This document shows positions 8,808 to 17,616 of a stretch of DNA of 64,000 nt, piece after piece. Source of the DNA: Oligoflexia bacterium (GTDB taxonomy: Bacteria; Bdellovibrionota; Bdellovibrionia; Bdellovibrionales; Bdellovibrionaceae); the NCBI GenBank assembly GCA_016861345.1, contig BOLD01000008.1, forward strand, positions 62,001 to 126,000. Direction: 5' to 3'. The notes below the pieces were generated by a model. The model was not told where the DNA came from, ran no database searches, and saw only the letters and a program-made list of their open reading frames with translations. The position numbers and the translations under genes are program-made. The first letter of the stretch is position 1, and each line of letters opens with the position of its first letter.

Positions 8808-9013
8808 CAGAGCCCTCCCTGTGAACAAAGATTGGGCATTATCTCCTGCATATTTTTGGTTCTCAAGTGACTTGATTTGCCATTTCTTTTTTTCACCCAC
8901 CGTCGATCTCTTTGTCAGAGGATTTTGCTCATATCGTTTATACCACTTGTCTTGTCGGCAGGGTCTTTGCAAGTCCTTAACTCAACCAAAATCAAAATAA
9001 ATGCGGAGGTTTC

Positions 9014-9241
9014 ATGAAGGAATTAACAGGCAGTCATATTCTGTCGAAATTACAACAGCGAGTAAGTGTCAGCAATGCCAAGATGCTTTTAGATACGGCA
9101 AAGGCTCAGTCAGGAGTTCTGCAGGATAACGAGACTGTACTTGAAATGGAGCAGGCAAAAATGCTTTGTCTGAAACTGATTAATCAAGGTGGGCCGTCTT
9201 TTCAAGTTGGGCAGGCTATTTATAAAGAATATCTTCAATAG
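9014..9241 (+). CDS. Small hypothetical protein
   Basis: A 75-residue, probably all-helical cytoplasmic protein with no signal peptide. The ATG is preceded by GGAGG (about 9004-9008). It has heptad-like Leu spacing, a single Cys, and no known motif. It is followed at once by a secreted-protein gene, with which it is probably cotranscribed. Function unknown. Confidence 0.65.
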   Translation: MKELTGSHILSKLQQRVSVSNAKMLLDTAKAQSGVLQDNETVLEMEQAKMLCLKLINQGGPSFQVGQAIYKEYLQ

Positions 9242-9253
9242 TTGAGGATGACT

Positions 9254-9757
9254 ATGGCTATGACGATGCGAGTGCTTGTACTGATATTAAGCTCCATTCC
9301 GATGATCTCTGCCGCTCAGTCGCCGAGTGGGGATTCGCTCTTTGGTTCATATCAACTCAAGCGAGTTGTTCGGGGACTTTGCCCTGAGCAACTTCGCATT
9401 CAATTGGCGTTAGGTCATCGATGTCCAGACAAACAATCGGTTCAAGTCTTAGATCAGAGAAATGTTGTGTTAGTTGAGGTTTGTGATACTTCAGGAAAAG
9501 AAGAGGTCACGGCCACTCAGCGAGTGAGTATGGGACGAGATGTGATAACGACCGAATTTGGAGAAATGAAAACCTTGCTCCAGCTTCGATATTCAAAGGT
9601 TGTTATATCTGCAGGTCTATTCTCGGTTGATTTTGTCTCGTCAGAGGACGTTATTCTCAAATCCCCCGGCCAGGGTCGTCTGGCATTCGTTCACCAGGTC
9701 CATGGGGAAAATCATAAATTGATTCAAGACAATCAGTGCGCTTTTGAGATGAAGTAG
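9254..9757 (+). CDS. Secreted protein of unknown function
   Basis: The frame is open from a TTG at 9242, with ATGs at 9248, 9254, 9260 and 9266. GAGG at 9244-9247 is best spaced for 9254, giving about 167 residues. The N-terminus (M-R-V-L-V-L-I-L-S-S ... S-A-A-Q) is a signal peptide. The mature part is strand-rich with four cysteines that could form two disulfides. No family recognised. It overlaps closely with the small gene before it and is followed by a hairpin terminator. Confidence 0.7.
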   Translation: MAMTMRVLVLILSSIPMISAAQSPSGDSLFGSYQLKRVVRGLCPEQLRIQLALGHRCPDKQSVQVLDQRNVVLVEVCDTSGKEEVTATQRVSMGRDVITTEFGEMKTLLQLRYSKVVISAGLFSVDFVSSEDVILKSPGQGRLAFVHQVHGENHKLIQDNQCAFEMK

Positions 9758-9794
9758 CATCTCATAGTGAGAACGTATTTCTTCGAAAAATAGC

Positions 9795-9838
9795 AAGTGT
9801 CAGTACAGTTCTTATCGTTTGACACTTTTCTTCTTCTT
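9795..9838 (+). terminator. Hairpin terminator
   Basis: AAGTGTCA (9795-9802) pairs perfectly with TGACACTT (9820-9827), followed by a T-rich run. It ends the two-gene unit 9014-9757. Confidence 0.6.
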
Positions 9839-9903
9839 TCCTGAAATCAATGCGAATAGAGCTGGTCTTTCGCTTGCATCATCCCTGGTGTGGATGGTGA
9901 TGT

Positions 9904-10605
9904 ATGAATTTAAAATGGACTTTAATAATATCGACAAATGTTTTTCTTTTGGGCTGTGGAGCCAGCAGCCCCGTCAGCCTTGGATTAGTGAAGCAAGATG
10001 CGGGAGGCAATTCCTCTCTTTCATCTGTGAATTTTGCTGATGCGGCTGCAGTTTAGAATCAAGCCATCCAAATTCTGGCTTCAAAATGTTCAAGCTGTCA
10101 TGGAGCAACCTCTGGGCCACTCAATGTCTATGGATTAACGGATGTGAACCACATGGTTTCCTCGGGTCAAGTGATTCCGGGTAATCCTGATGGATCGCCT
10201 CTGCTTCAGTCGATCGAGGCCAATCGAATGCCTCCTGCTGGTCCTCTCAGCGCTGTTGAGAAGAGTATTCTTCGAGCTTGGATTCAAGGGGGAGCGGCAG
10301 CTCCAACTGCTCCGATTGTTGTTGAGCCATTGCCTCCGTTGGGGCCGAACTATAACAGCCTTGCAAAGAATGTCTTTGGACCAAAATGTTCAGGTTGTCA
10401 CAATGCTACGAAAGCTACGGCAGGGTATGCCTTTGATACTTATGCCTCTGTGATGAAATCAGTTCGTGCTGGTCGCCCATCAAGTTCGAAGCTGTACACA
10501 GTATCTCAATCTGGTGAAATGCCGCCGCAACCTGATCCGGTATTAAATTCGGATGAGTTACGGGCAATCAGCGATTGGATCACAGAAGGTGCTTTGAATA
10601 ATTAA
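9904..10605 (+). pseudogene. Di-haem c-type cytochrome lipoprotein, interrupted by an in-frame TAG
   Basis: Reading from the ATG at 9904 gives a lipoprotein signal (F-L-L-G-C, Cys18), then an amber codon at 10054-10056 (codon 51), then in the same frame a haem motif C-S-S-C-H (residues 62-66), an M-P-P segment, a second haem motif C-S-G-C-H, another M-P-P, and a final W-I-T-E-G helix. This is the same layout as the intact gene at 2530. The stop would follow from a single CAG-to-TAG change (context A-A-A-V-stop-N-Q-A-I). A restart at 10144 would lack both the signal and the first haem motif. It is most simply a recent pseudogene or a sequence error. A YceI gene follows 25 bases downstream. Confidence 0.8.
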
Positions 10606-10630
10606 TAGAAGAAATAATCAGGAGGAATTC

Positions 10631-11113
10631 ATGTTGAAAAGTGGATTGTTGTTGTCGTTAGTTCTTGTCTCAGTGCAGAGTTTCGCGCAAGAGGCTGTTG
10701 TGGATGTCAGCCTAAAGCCTGCAGGATCTTTTCGTGGTAAAACAACTGAGTTAAAAGGTTTTGCAACTGTTAAGGGCGATAGCGTTGAGGCTAAAGACAT
10801 TGTGGTTGATTTGAGACACTTGGAAACAGGAATTGAGCTCAGGGATGAGCACACAAGAAAGCATTTAGACGTTACCAAATTTCCCCAGGCGGTTCTGGTT
10901 TCGGCAACAGGAAAGGGCGGAGTTGGTGAGGGCTTAATTCGCATTCGCGGAGTCGAAAAGAAAATTAATGGGAATTATGAATTAGATGGAAAAAAATTAA
11001 TTGCAAAGTTTAAATTAAAACTTTCAGACTTTAATATCACAGGCATCCGTTACATGGGTGTCGGTGTTGCAGATGAAGTTTCTCTGGTTGTTCAGGTTCT
11101 TATCAAAAAATAA
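10631..11113 (+). CDS. YceI-family periplasmic protein (group B copy)
   Basis: A 160-residue exported YceI-like protein. AGGAGG lies ten bases before the ATG, and the signal peptide ends S-F-A-Q (residue 20). The signature region L-E-T-G-I-E-L-R-D-E-H-T followed by K-F-P-Q-A is at about residues 65-85, matching the group A copy. It is shorter than that copy by a loop. It follows the interrupted cytochrome gene and converges on the barrel-like gene at 11117 with only three bases between stops. Confidence 0.87.
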   Translation: MLKSGLLLSLVLVSVQSFAQEAVVDVSLKPAGSFRGKTTELKGFATVKGDSVEAKDIVVDLRHLETGIELRDEHTRKHLDVTKFPQAVLVSATGKGGVGEGLIRIRGVEKKINGNYELDGKKLIAKFKLKLSDFNITGIRYMGVGVADEVSLVVQVLIKK

Positions 11114-11116
11114 ATT

Positions 11117-11710
11117 TTAGAGCGCATAACCCAAGCCAAAGCCCCACCAGGCATTGGCTTGGGTGACTAAAGAACCCATTTGATATTTAAATGAAAGCTT
11201 GGGCGTGAGCAGTGCTCGAGCCTCTATAATCAGTGCTTGGTTGATATCTGGCGCAAGCTTGAATTGAGTTGTTGAAGCATTTGGGGCTTGCATGGTTACT
11301 TTTCTGTAAAGAAGAGTTGGAACCAAAGACAGATAAGTGCTGGGACTTAAGTTCCAGCGATAGGCACCTGCTAGCAAAGCTCCTGACCAGGGGTTATTGG
11401 ATGTTTGATATGTGATTCCAGCTTGAGATCCCCCAGCATTGGCTTTTCCAAATAAAATCCCTGTTTCGACGAGAAAGCCTGAAGCTTGTCGAGAAGAAAA
11501 ATCATACTGATAAGTGAGAGCATTGCCAAAAAATTGATTTGTCGCCTGATCTTTTGTTGTTCCATCCTCAAGCTTAAGGACTTCGGACCAACTCACGTAT
11601 GAGAAGTCAATTTTACTTTTTGGAAGACTTTGTGTTTGTGAAACTGTTTCTGCAGCTAAAGAAAGGGAGCAGACGAAAAAACTAAGAAGAAGGATTTTAA
11701 AGTGAAGCAT
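11117..11710 (-). CDS. Small outer-membrane beta-barrel-like protein, unknown function
   Basis: The ATG at 11708-11710 begins a clean signal peptide (M-L-H-F-K-I-L-L-L ... S-L-A-A), so I prefer it to the upstream ATG at 11737. The start overlaps the end of the haem/barrel gene by 14 bases, suggesting translational coupling. The 197-residue product has alternating amphipathic strands with aromatic ends (Q-A-N-A-W-W-G-F-G-L-G-Y at the C-terminus), like small 8-strand barrels. No cysteines for haem. It is probably a partner of the haem/barrel protein. Confidence 0.75.
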   Translation of the reverse strand: MLHFKILLLSFFVCSLSLAAETVSQTQSLPKSKIDFSYVSWSEVLKLEDGTTKDQATNQFFGNALTYQYDFSSRQASGFLVETGILFGKANAGGSQAGITYQTSNNPWSGALLAGAYRWNLSPSTYLSLVPTLLYRKVTMQAPNASTTQFKLAPDINQALIIEARALLTPKLSFKYQMGSLVTQANAWWGFGLGYAL

Positions 11711-12878
11711 GAATTTGCCCCAGAATAGACCAACCATCTTCGTTGGCAGTTTGATTTGAAAAATTACGAGTATTCACTAAATCAGCTCGCATCTCTGTTC
11801 GTGGCAATGGGAAAAAGAAAAGTCCCACTGAATTTTTCCAGTAGTCCGGCTCACTGGCTTTAAACTCTTTATTGTATCTTTCCACCGACGCTTTTAAGTT
11901 GTAACCTCTAATGAGAGGAAAAAAGCCTTCGAGCAAATTGTAACTTCCTGTTTTGGCGTCAGCACCAGTCAAAGTATCTTTCACAATTCCATATTCGAAA
12001 AGAAGGGCTCCGCCTTTTCCTGCCTGCTGGCGATAGTGGATGGCCATCATATCTTTTTTCAAGACGTCACTTCTTTCGCTCATGACCGATGCGCCCAATC
12101 TTTTGTACTCGCCGACAGTGAATTCACTAAAAAGAGAAGCTCCCTTTTGTCGATAGGCAAGGTCGTCGTGAGGATTCCCATTAAAAAGATTTAAAGCCAC
12201 TTCCCAATTATCTTCAACCCGATGAGCAATCACCCCAGTTGATTGGATGATACCGTCTTGAGTGTTTGTCCGAGTGTTGAATCCCTGCCATGAGCGCTGA
12301 TAAGAAGTATGGTCTGCTGTGCGAAGACCGTAGACCCGGTCCATAAGCCCTGCGTAGAGCCAAGTGTTTTGCATGACTTCAATTCGAAGATACAACTCTT
12401 TAGTGAGCATGCGCTTAAACCCTTGATCACCTTTTCCATAATTTTCTGGCGCGCTCATATTTGCCCAGGTCATGACTGCTGCGTACTTTCCATCCACATC
12501 TGCCTGTGTTGTCAAACCCGCTTCAGCTTGCATTTGATAAAATTTGGTTGTGTCTTGAGTTCCGCTGCCAGGATTCGTGCGCAAATTAAGGCCTCTATAT
12601 TTTATGTGTGGTCTAATCCAATATGGCAGTTCTTTTGATCCAAAAAAACCAGAGGTCGCAGCAACCTGTTCATCAGTCATTTTTTTAGGAAAGACAATTC
12701 GCGAGGAAAGCTCTCCCGCCCACAGGGCTCGGCCATAGTCATTCAGTGGCCCATTGCCAGACCCGTTTTGATGGCAGGTCATGCAGGTGGTGTATCCGTA
12801 GGCGATAAATTCGGGGTAAGCATTTGCGATTGAACAGAAGGTGAACATCAATAGACTGGCGAGAATATTTGTTTTCAT
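11697..12878 (-). CDS. Mono-haem cytochrome fused to a predicted outer-membrane barrel (second copy)
   Basis: A 393-residue exported protein paralogous to 1479-2561. The signal peptide ends A-N-A (residue 20), the mature protein starts Y-P-E-F, and one haem motif C-M-T-C-H is at residues 32-36 followed by G-N-G-P-L-N-D-Y-G-R. The rest is strand-rich, with the shared block Y-G-L...D-H...R-S...G-F, and ends in a strand after N-E-D-G-W. The architecture is that of fused cytochrome-porins (compare Cyc2); electron transport across the outer membrane is an inference. It overlaps the small barrel gene. The gap to the divergent gene at 12998 presumably holds its promoter. Confidence 0.75.
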   Translation of the reverse strand: MKTNILASLLMFTFCSIANAYPEFIAYGYTTCMTCHQNGSGNGPLNDYGRALWAGELSSRIVFPKKMTDEQVAATSGFFGSKELPYWIRPHIKYRGLNLRTNPGSGTQDTTKFYQMQAEAGLTTQADVDGKYAAVMTWANMSAPENYGKGDQGFKRMLTKELYLRIEVMQNTWLYAGLMDRVYGLRTADHTSYQRSWQGFNTRTNTQDGIIQSTGVIAHRVEDNWEVALNLFNGNPHDDLAYRQKGASLFSEFTVGEYKRLGASVMSERSDVLKKDMMAIHYRQQAGKGGALLFEYGIVKDTLTGADAKTGSYNLLEGFFPLIRGYNLKASVERYNKEFKASEPDYWKNSVGLFFFPLPRTEMRADLVNTRNFSNQTANEDGWSILGQIHASL

Positions 12879-12997
12879 CTCAAATATGATGAATGACAGT
12901 CAGTGGTCTGTCTATCTCGACTCAAGGAAGGTCTGGCTGGGCACTCTCTTTGCTGTCCGAATATGTGTGATCTGACATAATGCTTGAGGTGCAATTT

Positions 12998-14302
12998 ATG
13001 AGAGTTTTCCTGTCAACAGTTTGGACAGCGGTTGCCCTATTTGGGTCTCTGAGCTTTGCCCAGCCACCAGTCCTGCCTGAGGGTTTACGGTCACTGATGT
13101 CTTATGAGCAGCAAGTGAATCGCAATATTGATGAAACTCGAGTACAGGCATTAACAAATAATCAAAATAAAAAATTTGCTCCAGAAAGTGGCAAGTGGTT
13201 TCAAGTTAAATCGTATTGGGTCGAAGCAGAAACGGTTTTTCTTTTTTCAACACAAACTTCTTTATCTCAGGCTTTTACCAGTGATGTTGGAAACAAAAAA
13301 TATGTTCTTTTCCTAGTTCACCCTGAATCTGAAGATTTCTATGCGAATTTTTTAAGAGATCAAAAACCTGGCCCTTTGTTTCATGCTTTAGCGACCTCGT
13401 CTTCACGCACGGTATTGGTAAGTCCCGAGGGTCGTCCCGATGTTTTCTTTTTTGCCAAGCTCAGTTTGAATAAAGAAATTGGTGGAGTTGTTCGAACTAT
13501 TCCAAAAGGAGAAATTGCTCGAAGTGTGGGAACGACAAATGTTTTAATCAGTTCGAAATCTTATATTGGTCGAGATTTTGATTTTCTGCTTGAAACCGTG
13601 GGAGTGATGCCCAAAGGAATGGAGCGTGGAGGTTTTTTGATTCGAGAAATTCCTCAGGACGTGATTTCAGGACGGTCACAACTCTTGCCGATGTTTTCTC
13701 TTTTTACTCGTCAGGAATCGACAGGAAAATCTCCGTTTGAGCTGATGATACAAAAAACAAAGCGAGAGCCACTTGAGTTTATTCGTGATGAAATCTTGCG
13801 GCCCTTTGCAAAGCTTTGGCTCGATGTCACGGTGAAAAATGGTATAGCCATTGAGGCACATGGGCAGAATTTTTTAATGGAAATATCAGATGGATTGCCG
13901 ACTGGAAAATTTGTATTTCGTGACTTTGGTGGTTTTAATTTGGATCTTCACTATCGTGGAAAGAAGGGGTTTCCTTCTTTAGAGCTTCCAGCTCTCACAA
14001 ACTTGGCAGAAGACTATCATCAAAAATTTCATGCAACTGCAATTCGACAAAGTCTTTTTAATTACTTTGAGGCTGGAGTTCTCTACGGTCTTGCGGACGA
14101 GGCTGAAAGATTTCAGTCAGGGATTAGTTACAAGCGTTTGACTTTTGAATTTCGAAAAATTTTATCCCAAGAAGCGCAAAGCTACGGAATGATTTATAGT
14201 CCAAATGATGCAATGTACATGAGTCTTGAAGATTTAGTGATGTCAGCCCGTCGGCAAATGCCACCTCGAATAGCGCCATTGTGTTCACGGGTGGCCCTCT
14301 AG
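12998..14302 (+). CDS. Secreted protein of unknown function
   Basis: The frame opens at 12980, but GAGGTG at 12986-12991 and the signal peptide M-R-V-F-L-S ... S-F-A-Q point to the ATG at 12998, giving 434 residues. It is exported and largely soluble. The middle part resembles a siderophore-synthetase or kinase-like fold in flavour (an H-G-Q-N segment near residue 295, then D-F-G-G-F-N-L-D-L near 320), similar to IucA/IucC and related phosphotransfer folds, but a signal peptide would be odd for those. I treat it as unknown. It converges with a lipoprotein gene two bases after its stop. Confidence 0.7.
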   Translation: MRVFLSTVWTAVALFGSLSFAQPPVLPEGLRSLMSYEQQVNRNIDETRVQALTNNQNKKFAPESGKWFQVKSYWVEAETVFLFSTQTSLSQAFTSDVGNKKYVLFLVHPESEDFYANFLRDQKPGPLFHALATSSSRTVLVSPEGRPDVFFFAKLSLNKEIGGVVRTIPKGEIARSVGTTNVLISSKSYIGRDFDFLLETVGVMPKGMERGGFLIREIPQDVISGRSQLLPMFSLFTRQESTGKSPFELMIQKTKREPLEFIRDEILRPFAKLWLDVTVKNGIAIEAHGQNFLMEISDGLPTGKFVFRDFGGFNLDLHYRGKKGFPSLELPALTNLAEDYHQKFHATAIRQSLFNYFEAGVLYGLADEAERFQSGISYKRLTFEFRKILSQEAQSYGMIYSPNDAMYMSLEDLVMSARRQMPPRIAPLCSRVAL

Positions 14303-14304
14303 CT

Positions 14305-15078
14305 TTATTTATTCACCACAAATGAAAGAATCCCTTTTGTTGTGCGGATATAATCCCGCATCAGTATGGGCTCAGGATCAACTGTCGGACAGACCATAAA
14401 AAGTCTTGTATCTTTTGTGTTTTTTAACTTGTACATCACCACAACAGCATCAGGTGCGTTGAGCATCGTGTAGCTGACCTTCAAGGCCTGAGCTTCGAAG
14501 ATCATTCCCTTTTTCAGCTTCATTCCCTCTGCTGTTTGAGGATAAAGCTTGCAAGCATTAGCGTTCGGATTCATTTCTTGCTTTGTCATAACTTTACCAT
14601 TAACAAAAAAGAGATCTTTTGTATCAAGAACTTTTTGAGCCTCTTCAGGCTTTAAAACCTTAAAGGTGAGATTTCTGATTTTCGCCTGAGTCACATTGAG
14701 TTCTTTAATTTTTTGTGGAGTTTCTGCGGGTGGAGTCTGGTTGGTCTGAGCAGAGGCCCTTTTGACTTCGTTACAAACCTGATGGACATCCGTAGCATTG
14801 ACTTGCGCTTCGACACTGCTCCTTTCCGCTTTGCATGAGACCTCGGCCGAGTGCGCTGCTGTAAACACATTACAAGCGTTGACGAGCTGATTACTTTTCT
14901 CTTGGCAGGTTGTCGTGCAAGTTTTTAGGGTCGAGGCAGACTGAACAATGGCGTTATGATCATCAACATATTTTTGAGTGCAGTACCCATTTCCATCAAC
15001 ACTTTGAGTACCTTTTTTGGAGCATCCCTGAAGCCCCACGCCGAGAAACACAAGACTAATGGTTAAATATCGAAGCAT
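14305..15078 (-). CDS. Cys-rich lipoprotein of unknown function
   Basis: A 257-residue protein with lipobox L-Q-G-C (Cys19). The first 100 residues after the signal hold about seven cysteines (including C-T-T-T-C) and look helical, so they may form a disulfide-bonded helical hairpin. A Thr/Pro/Gln-rich linker follows (about 110-125), then a strand-rich C-terminal domain of about 130 residues. No known family. It converges on the previous gene with no room for a terminator. Confidence 0.78.
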   Translation of the reverse strand: MLRYLTISLVFLGVGLQGCSKKGTQSVDGNGYCTQKYVDDHNAIVQSASTLKTCTTTCQEKSNQLVNACNVFTAAHSAEVSCKAERSSVEAQVNATDVHQVCNEVKRASAQTNQTPPAETPQKIKELNVTQAKIRNLTFKVLKPEEAQKVLDTKDLFFVNGKVMTKQEMNPNANACKLYPQTAEGMKLKKGMIFEAQALKVSYTMLNAPDAVVVMYKLKNTKDTRLFMVCPTVDPEPILMRDYIRTTKGILSFVVNK

Positions 15079-15218
15079 TTGCCCCTCCCCAGTCTGGCTA
15101 GCTTATGCAAGGTGTGCCAAGGGCTGATTTGCCTTGAGCAGAGTTATAGACGAGTTCGAACGTTGAAGAACTGGACGGAATTGAAAAGACTTCATGGATT
15201 ACCCTTGTTTTCTCCGGG

Positions 15219-17519
15219 ATGGGGCTGTTATATTTTTCGTCAATGGCTTTAAACGAAGATGAGTATCTAGACAACGAGCTGCCCCCCCATGCCCTGGCTG
15301 AGCAGGCAGTTCAAGAAAGTAAGAAAAGGCGCCGCGAGGTCATTATTGTTTTCATAGTGGCCGTGCTCTTTTTGTTACTCACATGGTTTGAGGTCCGCCT
15401 TTTTGGAATCTCTCAACAGTTGCCCTTTGTGCATTCGATCTTTTTCTTTGGTTTAGTGAACTTCAATATTATTTTACTTCTGTTTTTGCTGTTCATGATT
15501 TTTCGAAATGTCGTTAAAGTTTTCGTCGAGCGACGCAGTCGAATCATGGGAAGCAGTCTTAAAGCAAAGCTTGTTGCAGCCTTTGTTGCTTTTTCTGTGG
15601 TCCCAACGGTTCTGGTTTTTACGACCTCTGTTTTTTACATCAATCAAAGCTTCGATAAATGGTTTAGCGTCAAGATGGCAGGGGTTTTAAAGAGCTCGAT
15701 TGAAGTGACAAATGCCTATTATTTTAATGCGAAAAAACGAAATTATCATTTTGCCCATCAGATCGCTCAAGAGATTCGGCCTTTTTCCTCTTATGATAAA
15801 ATTCGAGCTAAATTAAAAACCTTACGCCACATGTACAGTCTTGATGCGGTTGAGTATTACCCCAGTCTTTTTGGACAAAGAGAACTCGTGGTCTCTGAAG
15901 ATGAGACGATTCCTCTTATTCCCAAAGCATCGCTCGAGTTTTTGCAAAAAGGAATCAGATCTCAGGTTGACTCCAGCACCATTCATCAATTTGGTGAAGG
16001 AAACTTAGTCCGTGTTATTGTTCCTGTGAAAGAGGGAGCAAGTAAGGGTGCGATTATTGTTTCTAGCTTTGTGCCCCTTTCGCTTATTTCAAAAATGAAT
16101 GATATCTCTGCGGCCTATGAAGAGTTTCGAGATATTAACCCGATTGAGTATCCACTAAAGTCTATTTACCACATTGTGCTTTTCCTGATGACTCTTGTGA
16201 TTCTTTTGGCGGCCACTTGGTTTGGATTTTATCTGGCCAAACAGCTTTCAACACCTCTAGTTTTGTTGGGACGGGCAACAAAACGAGTTGCGGGAGGAGA
16301 TTACACTCCAGTTCAGGTTAAATCCGGCAGTGAAGAGATTTCGAATTTGATTGAGAGCTTTAATCAGATGACTTTGAATTTAGCAAAGTCTGAGCACGAA
16401 GTGAAAGAGGCCAATGATAGCTTACGATCAACTCTGACTGACTTGGACAAGCACAGCCGCTACATCGAGGTTGTGCTTGGAAGTGTCAGCGCTGGGGTTA
16501 TTTCTGTGGATAAGTCTGGAAAAATCACAACTTTAAATAAGCACGCCGGCAATTTATTAAAGCTTGATCCAGCTAAGTACATTGGGCGACCTGTTCGAGA
16601 GCTTTTGACTTTAGAATACTTCCGCACATTTTCGGATTTGCTCAAGACCATGGCTGAACATCAAATTGAAAGTCTACAGAAAGAGTTAGTCGTGAATGTT
16701 CAGGGTGAATCGCTGCCGCTTCTCTTGACACTGTCGATTCTGAAGAATGAAAAGGGTGAAGAAATCGGTAAAATTCTGGTATTTGACGATTTGACTCCTA
16801 TTTTAAATGCCCAGCGGGCAGCCGCTTGGACTGAGGTCGCTCGCCGAATTGCTCATGAGATTAAAAATCCGCTCACTCCGATTAAATTATCTGCAGAAAG
16901 ATTACAGAGAAAATTTGGAGAGGGGATTTCTGACCCTGCATTTAAAGAATGCACAACGATGATTATCCAACAAACCGAGGGGCTTAAAAATCTGGTGAAC
17001 GAATTTAGTCAGTTCGCGCGTCTACCCCAGGCCCGTCCGGTTGTGGGCGATGTCAATAAAGCTGTTGAAGAGTCCTTAAAGATTTTTCGAGTGGGTCATC
17101 CTCAAGTGGAATTGGTATTTGAGCCAGATTCGAATGTGCCGCAATTTAAATTTGACCCCGATCAAATCAACCGCGTCCTTGTGAATTTGATCGACAACTC
17201 CATTGCCGCTGTCGCTACTGAATCGGTGAAAAAAGTGACCGTGACGACCCACTATGCACCTGAGCTTAAAATCCTAAGACTGACGGTAGCAGATACCGGA
17301 GTTGGGATTACGGCCAGTCAGCGAGCCCGTGTTTTTGAGCCCTATTATTCGACCAAAGAGGGCGGGACGGGTCTGGGCCTTGCTATTGTGAAAAGGATTA
17401 TCGAGGACCATAATGGGTTCATTCGTGCTCTCGGAAATGAGCCAAAGGGTACAAAAATGGTTATAGAGCTACCCGTAAACGAGGTCGGAGCCTGGAAGCC
17501 CTCTGAACGCCCCGAATAA
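15219..17519 (+). CDS. NtrY-type sensor histidine kinase
   Basis: A membrane sensor kinase that would phosphorylate the regulator encoded next to it. In order: four membrane segments (about 40-60, 72-95, 118-140, 314-338), with a periplasmic region between the last two; a HAMP linker (340-395); a PAS domain (about 412-520); a phospho-acceptor site H-E-I-K-N-P with His at about 546; and an ATPase domain with N-L-I-D-N-S, D-T-G-V-G-I and G-T-G-L-G-L. The order matches NtrY. The start could also be the ATG at 15243; neither has a clear ribosome site. In other bacteria NtrY/NtrX respond to nitrogen or redox state; the signal here is unknown. Confidence 0.9.
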   Translation: MGLLYFSSMALNEDEYLDNELPPHALAEQAVQESKKRRREVIIVFIVAVLFLLLTWFEVRLFGISQQLPFVHSIFFFGLVNFNIILLLFLLFMIFRNVVKVFVERRSRIMGSSLKAKLVAAFVAFSVVPTVLVFTTSVFYINQSFDKWFSVKMAGVLKSSIEVTNAYYFNAKKRNYHFAHQIAQEIRPFSSYDKIRAKLKTLRHMYSLDAVEYYPSLFGQRELVVSEDETIPLIPKASLEFLQKGIRSQVDSSTIHQFGEGNLVRVIVPVKEGASKGAIIVSSFVPLSLISKMNDISAAYEEFRDINPIEYPLKSIYHIVLFLMTLVILLAATWFGFYLAKQLSTPLVLLGRATKRVAGGDYTPVQVKSGSEEISNLIESFNQMTLNLAKSEHEVKEANDSLRSTLTDLDKHSRYIEVVLGSVSAGVISVDKSGKITTLNKHAGNLLKLDPAKYIGRPVRELLTLEYFRTFSDLLKTMAEHQIESLQKELVVNVQGESLPLLLTLSILKNEKGEEIGKILVFDDLTPILNAQRAAAWTEVARRIAHEIKNPLTPIKLSAERLQRKFGEGISDPAFKECTTMIIQQTEGLKNLVNEFSQFARLPQARPVVGDVNKAVEESLKIFRVGHPQVELVFEPDSNVPQFKFDPDQINRVLVNLIDNSIAAVATESVKKVTVTTHYAPELKILRLTVADTGVGITASQRARVFEPYYSTKEGGTGLGLAIVKRIIEDHNGFIRALGNEPKGTKMVIELPVNEVGAWKPSERPE

Positions 17520-17616
17520 TAGGGTCCTAAGTTAAGTCTTGCGCCACGTTATAGATTTGTAGACCCCAGCATCTTTGCTATCTTCTTTTGAATCATTTTT
17601 TCCTAAGGAATTGCAT

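Noticed and set aside
10054-10056. Recoding of TAG as an amino acid in the cytochrome gene
   Set aside because: TAG ends many ribosomal genes in this window, so general read-through would be harmful, and no recoding element is seen.
10618-10944. 108-codon antisense frame over the YceI gene
   Set aside because: No ribosome site or recognisable content; the YceI match on the other strand is convincing.
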